The notes beneath the pieces are model-generated. The model worked only from the letters and a program-made list of their open reading frames with translations, did not search any database and was not told where the DNA came from. 64,000 nt of DNA from Planotetraspora kaengkrachanensis (lineage in GTDB: Bacteria; Actinomycetota; Actinomycetes; Streptosporangiales; Streptosporangiaceae): assembly GCF_016862895.1 (NCBI RefSeq), contig NZ_BONV01000021.1, positions 62,001 to 126,000 of the forward strand. Reading direction: 5' to 3'. Numbering within the stretch: the stretch's first letter is position 1; every line of letters begins with the position of its first letter. The position numbers and the translations under genes were made by a program. Shown here one piece after another: positions 59,812 to 64,000 of the stretch.

Positions 59812-60069
59812 ATGGTCGACACGGTGTCCGGCATTCAGGAGTTCGCCACCGCCGCTCGCCGGCACATCGACCTGTCGGTCCGGGTCATGGCCGGCACGCC
59901 TCCCCGAGTCGAGGTCCGCAACCGCTTCAGCGAAACCCTGCGCGAGACGGTGACCTGCTCCGAGGAGGGCGCCTTCGTCACCTCGTGGGGGTACCGGGTG
60001 GGGACCGTGGACGACGTGCCGGACGCCGCGGCCCGGCTGGCGTACCTCATGGCCGCCCTCCCCGCCTAG
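59812..60069 (+). CDS. Small protein downstream of WhiJ-like regulator
   Basis: An 85-residue protein with MVDTVSGIQEFATAARRHID, a beta-rich middle (RVEVRNRFSETLRETVTC, then SEEGAFVTSWGYRVGT) and a C-terminal helix DAAARLAYLMAALPA. It is not a typical DUF397, though it occupies the place of that small partner. A GGGAGGT site eight bases upstream supports ATG 59812. The same GCAATTGC octamer found before the other small gene lies at 59747-59754. No function known. Its stop is three bases from the end of the convergent ferritin-like gene. Confidence 0.75.
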   Translation: MVDTVSGIQEFATAARRHIDLSVRVMAGTPPRVEVRNRFSETLRETVTCSEEGAFVTSWGYRVGTVDDVPDAAARLAYLMAALPA

Positions 60070-60072
60070 CCG

Positions 60073-60489
60073 TCACTTCCCCAGGGCCGTCTGCAGGTCC
60101 ATGACGTGGTCCTGGGTCTGCTGAAGCAGCGGCCGCAACGCCTCCCCGACGTCGAGCAGCCCGAGTTCCTTGGCCTGCTCGACCCGCTCGCGGTAGCGGC
60201 GCAACTGCTCCTGTTCCAGTTCCAGGTCGAGCCGAAGTGCGGCGGCGCCGTCGGTCTCCACGGGCACCCGCGGCACCGTGACGCTCGGGACCCCGCCCAG
60301 GAAGTCGATCTGCTCGGCCAGGGTGGTCGCGTGGGTGAGCTCCTGGCCGAGGTGCTTCTTGAGCTCCTCGATGATCGACAGGTACTCGGCCCCCTTGATC
60401 GTGGCCGTGTGCTGGACGTACTGGACGATCGAGCGGTACTCGCTCTCGAGGTCCTCATTGAGAAGGGCGATGAAGGCCTGCTGGTCCAT
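60073..60489 (-). CDS. Ferritin-like/bacterioferritin-type diiron protein
   Basis: A 138-residue four-helix bundle. Helix 1 is NEDLESEYRSIVQYVQHTA with a metal Glu near residue 17. Helix 2, ELKKHLGQELTHATTLAEQI, has the Glu-x-x-His pair near residues 49-52. Helix 3 (LDLELEQEQLRRYRERVEQA) and the C-terminal helix with TQDHVMDL complete the diiron set. It resembles bacterioferritin-like proteins that store iron or act in oxidative stress. Gene stands alone; convergent with the WhiJ-locus small protein. Confidence 0.87.
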   Translation of the reverse strand: MDQQAFIALLNEDLESEYRSIVQYVQHTATIKGAEYLSIIEELKKHLGQELTHATTLAEQIDFLGGVPSVTVPRVPVETDGAAALRLDLELEQEQLRRYRERVEQAKELGLLDVGEALRPLLQQTQDHVMDLQTALGK

Positions 60490-60553
60490 GTCGTGATCAT
60501 CCTTCCGTTCGGCAGGGTCTCCCCGTACCCCTGAAATCCGGAACCGAACGCGG

Positions 60554-62473
60554 TCATCCGAGCCGGTAGAGCGTGCCTCCGGCCGTGCCGCCGTATTCCG
60601 CGGGGTCCACGCGCGTACCGCTGCCGGTGACCCAGTCGGTGAGGTCGGCGCTCATCCCGCCGCCCCGGCCCCGTCCCGGCAGCCGGGGGGTGAGCCTGTC
60701 GCCGACCAGGACGTACTTGAGGAGCCCCTCGGAGGCGTACTCCTTCAGCTTGTCGAGGGTCATCGCCGGATCGCGGCCGCTGAACCCGCCCATCGCCAGA
60801 ACGGGCCGGCCCGTGGACAGGATGATCGACGACGCGCTGTGCGCCTGGCCGACCGCGAGCAGCCAGGTGGCCCCGCCCTGGTTGCGCTCGAGATAGTCGA
60901 TCATCCCCTCGGCGACGCTCGCGTTCCGTCTCGTCCAGGGGCTGAGCGCGCGCGCCAGGACGCCCTGCGACCGTGTGGCGCCCGGCCAGAACGCGCGCCG
61001 CTCCGACGCCGGCCCTGCGGTCGGGTCGCCCCCGCGCACCGTGACGGTCAGCGGGGTCAGGGCGTAGGAGGCCGGCCCGGCGAGACAGGCGAACAGGCCG
61101 GCGAGCGAGGTCGCCACGAGCAGCCGCCGCCTGCCTGGCCGTATCAGGAGGATCCGGCGGCTCACGGCGACCAGGCCGATCACCGCGACCGCCGTCGCGG
61201 CCGCGACCGCCCAGGGCAGCCACGGCACGAAGTCGGGCGTACGGCGGAGCACAACGAACGACCACCCGCCGGTGACGGCCACCCCCGTGGGCAGCACCCA
61301 CCTCCAGACGGGCGACTCGCGCTGCGCCCGCCAGAGCAGGACGGCCCCGATCCCGGTCAGCGCCGAGACCGCCGGAGCCATCGCCGTCGTGTAGTAGGGA
61401 TGGAAGGTGCCGTGGGAGAAGCTGAAGACGGCGAAGTGAACCACGAGCCAGGACCCCCACAGGACCAGCGCCGCCTGAGCGGGCGAGCGGCGGGAGGCCA
61501 GCATCAGGCCCGCCACGAGGGCCAGGGCCGCGAACGGCAGGAGCCAGGAGATCTGCCCGGCCATGGAGTCGTTGAAGAGCCGCCCGGCGCCGGACCGGCC
61601 GCCGAAACCGCCGAAGCCGCCCCACCCGCCCGCTTCGCCGGCGATCGCACCCGGGACGTTCCCGGCCTCCGCGCCGCGGCCGACGATCCGGCCGATGCCG
61701 TTGTATCCGACGACGAGGTCCAGGACGCTGTTGTCCGTGCTGCCTCCGATGTAGGGCCGGGAGGACGCCGGCCACAGGTCGACCACGACCATCCACCAGA
61801 CGCTGCAGACCGCCAGGACGGCCCCCGCCGCGAGCAGGTGCCGTACCCGCCGCGCCAGACCTCCCCCGGCCACGCACAGGTACGCCAGGCAGAGCGCGGG
61901 GACGGCGAGATACGCCTGCAGCATCTTGGCGTTGAACGCCAGGCCGGCGAAGGCCGCCGCCAGCAGGAGGGGCCGCAGGCGGTCCCTGCGCACCGCCTCC
62001 AGGCAGAACCACGCCGCCGTGACGAGCAGCAGCACGAGGATCGTGTCGGGGTTGTTGTCCCGCGTGATGGCGACGGTGATCGGCGTCAGCGTCATCACCA
62101 GGGCCGCGATCAGCGCCGCTACCCGGGCCTGCGTGCCCCTGAGGGAGCGCAGCACCGCCGAGTGGACGACGGCGACCGACGCCACCCCGGCGACGGCCTG
62201 CGGCAGGAGCATGCTCCACGTGCCGAAGCCGAAGATCCGCGCCGACAGGCCCATCACCCACAGGGCGAGGGGCGGCTTGTCGACGGTGATGAACGACCCG
62301 GCGTCGAGCGCGCCGAAGAAGAACGCCTTCCAGCTCCGGGTCCCGGAGTAGACCGCCGCGGCGTAGTACTCGTTGGCGTAGCCGTTGCGGCCGAGCGCCC
62401 AGGTGTAGAGCACCGCCGCGAGGGCGAGGACGCCCCACATGGCGGGTCGTGCCCAGCGTGCCGTCCCGGTCAT
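60554..62473 (-). CDS. GT39/ArnT-like polyprenyl-phosphate glycosyltransferase
   Basis: A 639-residue membrane protein with about eleven helices and a C-terminal soluble domain. The acidic/aromatic loop after helix 1 (NGYANEYYAAAVYSGTRSWK, then AFFFGALDAGSFITVDKPPL) is the PMT_2/GT39 signature, and SRPYIGGSTDNSVL is conserved in the actinobacterial group. It transfers a sugar from a polyprenyl-phosphate donor to a cell-surface acceptor. A Gly/Phe-rich repeat (GGWGGFGGFGGRSG) lies in the middle. ATG 62473 has GGGGAGGAG upstream. No glycan cluster is adjacent. Confidence 0.87.
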   Translation of the reverse strand: MTGTARWARPAMWGVLALAAVLYTWALGRNGYANEYYAAAVYSGTRSWKAFFFGALDAGSFITVDKPPLALWVMGLSARIFGFGTWSMLLPQAVAGVASVAVVHSAVLRSLRGTQARVAALIAALVMTLTPITVAITRDNNPDTILVLLLVTAAWFCLEAVRRDRLRPLLLAAAFAGLAFNAKMLQAYLAVPALCLAYLCVAGGGLARRVRHLLAAGAVLAVCSVWWMVVVDLWPASSRPYIGGSTDNSVLDLVVGYNGIGRIVGRGAEAGNVPGAIAGEAGGWGGFGGFGGRSGAGRLFNDSMAGQISWLLPFAALALVAGLMLASRRSPAQAALVLWGSWLVVHFAVFSFSHGTFHPYYTTAMAPAVSALTGIGAVLLWRAQRESPVWRWVLPTGVAVTGGWSFVVLRRTPDFVPWLPWAVAAATAVAVIGLVAVSRRILLIRPGRRRLLVATSLAGLFACLAGPASYALTPLTVTVRGGDPTAGPASERRAFWPGATRSQGVLARALSPWTRRNASVAEGMIDYLERNQGGATWLLAVGQAHSASSIILSTGRPVLAMGGFSGRDPAMTLDKLKEYASEGLLKYVLVGDRLTPRLPGRGRGGGMSADLTDWVTGSGTRVDPAEYGGTAGGTLYRLG

Positions 62474-62674
62474 CGCGTTCTCCTCCCCGATGGGCCTGCG
62501 GGTGGCCCAGCCGCAAGTGTCACGGCGACCGGCACGCGGCCGCGGAAGGCGGCGCCGCCGGCAGGAGGACTCCTTACGGGGATATGGCGTGCCAATCAGG
62601 CGGGAAAGGGAAACCGCGGAAACCGGGGAAACCGGACCGGGAAACGGGACAGGGGATGCGAGAACGCGCGGCGA

Positions 62675-64000
62675 TCAGGCGAGGACGGCCATCGCGGCGT
62701 TGTGCCCGGGGATTCCGCTGACGCCGCCGCCCCTGCGGGCTCCGGCGGCGCACAGCAGGACGCGCGGGTGCGGGGTCTCGACGCCCCAGGGGCCGTCGTC
62801 GCCGGATTCCGCGAACGGCCAGGACAGATCGCGGTGGAAGATGTGGCCTCCGGGCAGTCCCGCGTCCCTCTCCAGGTCGGCGGGCGTCTTCACCTCGAGG
62901 CACGGCTCGCCGGAGGGAGTGCGCAGCAGGCAGTCCTCGATCGGCTCCGCGAGCACCGCGTCGACGGACGCGATGGTCCTGCGCAACGCCTCGTCCCGCG
63001 CGCGCGGGTCCTGGAAGAGCCGGGCGGGCATGTGCAGCCCGAACAGCGTCATCGTCTGCGCGCCGGACTCCCGCAACGGCTCGCCGAGGATCGACGGGTC
63101 GGTGAGCGAATGGCAGTAGACCTCGACGGGCGGCAGGTCGGGGATGCTTCCCGCGGCCGCCTGCGCGTAGGCCGCGGCGAGCTGGTCACGGCTCTCGTTG
63201 ATGTGGAAGGTGCCGCTGAACGCCTCCGCCGGGCTCACGGCGGGATCCTTCAGGCGGGGCAGCCGCGACAGCACCATGTTGACCTTGAGCTGGGCGCCCT
63301 CCGGCGTGCCGGCCTCCTGCCCGAGGAGGCGGGCGAGCACGGCGGGCGGCAGGGCGGCCAGCACCCGTTCGCCCGTGACCACGTGCTCCGTGCCTTCTGA
63401 TCCGGCCGTTCCGTCGGCTGTGTCGGCTGCGTCGGCTGTGTCGGCTCTGTCGCTGAAGGTGACGTCGCCGGTGTCCGGGTCGATCGCCAGCACCTCGGCG
63501 CCGGTTCTGATCTCCGCGCCCGCGCGGAGGGCGATCTCGGCGAGGGAGGTGGTGACGGCGCCCATCCCGCCGACGGGGACGTTCCAGTCACCGGTCCCGT
63601 CGCCGATGACGTGGTAGAGGAAGCAGCGGTTGGCCAGCAGGTCGGTGGCGGGGTCGGCGAAGGTGCCGATGAGGGCGTCGGTGAGCACCACCCCGCGGAC
63701 GGTGTCGTCGGCGAACCGCTCGTCGACGACCGCGCCGATCGGCCGCTCGAACAGGTCGCGCCACGCCTCGTCGTCGCCGACGACGTCGCGCAGCGCCGCA
63801 CGGTCCCGGAGGGGCTCCAGGAGGGTGGGGGCGACGCGGGCGGCCACGTGGGCCGTCATCCGGTAGAAGCGGTGCCAGGCTTCGAGGTCCCCGGTGCCGC
63901 CCGTGACCGCGGCGAACGAGGCGGCCGTGCGCCCGGCGTCGCCGTTGTCGACGAGCAGCCCGGTGTCGCCGACTGGTGTGTAGGACGCGAAGCGCCGGTG
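62675..64000 (-). CDS. Phytoene desaturase-like FAD oxidoreductase (C-terminal part)
   Basis: A partial gene: at least 441 residues, with the N-terminus and FAD motif beyond the right edge. The visible part begins HRRFASYTPVGDTGLLVDNG and includes the family helices NRCFLYHVIGDGTGDWNVPV, GGMGAVTTSLAEIALRAGAEI and the ending GGGVSGIPGHNAAMAVL. It resembles PYROXD2/carotenoid-desaturase-type NAD(P)/FAD oxidoreductases. An in-gene 9-bp repeat encodes ADTADAADTADG near the middle. No carotenoid genes are in view, so a desaturase role is not assumed. Confidence 0.88.
   Translation of the reverse strand, partial: HRRFASYTPVGDTGLLVDNGDAGRTAASFAAVTGGTGDLEAWHRFYRMTAHVAARVAPTLLEPLRDRAALRDVVGDDEAWRDLFERPIGAVVDERFADDTVRGVVLTDALIGTFADPATDLLANRCFLYHVIGDGTGDWNVPVGGMGAVTTSLAEIALRAGAEIRTGAEVLAIDPDTGDVTFSDRADTADAADTADGTAGSEGTEHVVTGERVLAALPPAVLARLLGQEAGTPEGAQLKVNMVLSRLPRLKDPAVSPAEAFSGTFHINESRDQLAAAYAQAAAGSIPDLPPVEVYCHSLTDPSILGEPLRESGAQTMTLFGLHMPARLFQDPRARDEALRRTIASVDAVLAEPIEDCLLRTPSGEPCLEVKTPADLERDAGLPGGHIFHRDLSWPFAESGDDGPWGVETPHPRVLLCAAGARRGGGVSGIPGHNAAMAVLA

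Noticed and set aside
58582-60069. Toxin-antitoxin module formed by XRE regulator and small proteins
   Set aside because: The regulator has the DUF5753 domain and the arrangement fits WhiJ-like loci; the small proteins show no toxin motifs.

Overview
This 64 kb window is ordinary chromosome from a very GC-rich actinomycete. Evidence includes strong GC bias at third codon positions, many GTG and TTG starts, mycothiol-synthase-like acetyltransferases, a WS/DGAT acyltransferase, a LAL-type LuxR regulator, a standalone LigD polymerase domain and a WhiJ-like XRE locus. A member of the Streptosporangiales is my best guess from protein flavour, but no marker gene here proves it. I see no rRNA, tRNA, CRISPR array, insertion sequence or prophage. 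I call 52 protein genes, of which the first and last run off the window edges.

Layout. 1-14.2 kb: a secreted-protein fragment, an MFS exporter, a molybdopterin oxidoreductase with a small helical partner, a LAL regulator followed by an alpha/beta hydrolase and a GMC oxidase, then a LigD-type polymerase, an APH-fold kinase and a ribokinase. 14.4-24.8 kb: a degenerate CbiX-like protein, a DUF2203 protein, a divergent XRE/MFS pair, a double GNAT protein, an aldo/keto reductase, PolX, WS/DGAT and TetR. 24.9-34.5 kb: a long minus-strand run with DUF485-ActP, a LytS/LytR pair with a second SSS symporter, haloalkane dehalogenase, HIT, acyl-CoA dehydrogenase, MaoC and a holin-like protein. 34.7-39.9 kb: an OmpR/histidine-kinase pair divergent from a ferric-reductase-like protein, an FMN-binding protein and ApbE. 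40-50 kb: a DUF222-HNH nuclease, an SNF2/SWIM pair, a lipid kinase and an M6 protease. 50.2-58.5 kb: a GlcD-like oxidase, then TetR, carboxylase beta, carboxylase alpha, enoyl-CoA hydratase and AtuA, resembling an acyclic-terpene/leucine (Atu/Liu) catabolic operon. 58.5-64 kb: a WhiJ-like locus, a ferritin-like protein, a GT39 glycosyltransferase and a phytoene-desaturase-like oxidoreductase.

Working units. The carboxylase-hydratase-AtuA operon is translationally coupled throughout, with 1-4 nt overlaps. MaoC-ACAD-HIT is likewise coupled by TGATG junctions. The flavin operon supplies a membrane reductase, an FMN carrier with a flavinylation motif and the transferase that would load it, next to a two-component system. 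LytS/LytR and two SSS/small-membrane-protein pairs look like a sensed carboxylate uptake system, with a CRP-like palindrome before the actP operon. At least nine genes look leaderless, with a TANNNT hexamer 6-8 nt before ATG/GTG.

The most unusual signal belongs to no gene family. Short tandem repeats sit repeatedly at gene ends. Five stop codons (DUF2203, TetR, ActP, sensor kinase, response regulator) lie inside tandem repeats, so the stop recurs in frame. Several other proteins (SNF2, SWIM, HIT, HNH, carboxylase alpha) have 9-15 bp in-frame repeats at their termini. A further 96-bp repeat tract and an 11-bp-spaced direct repeat lie in front of the flavin operon.
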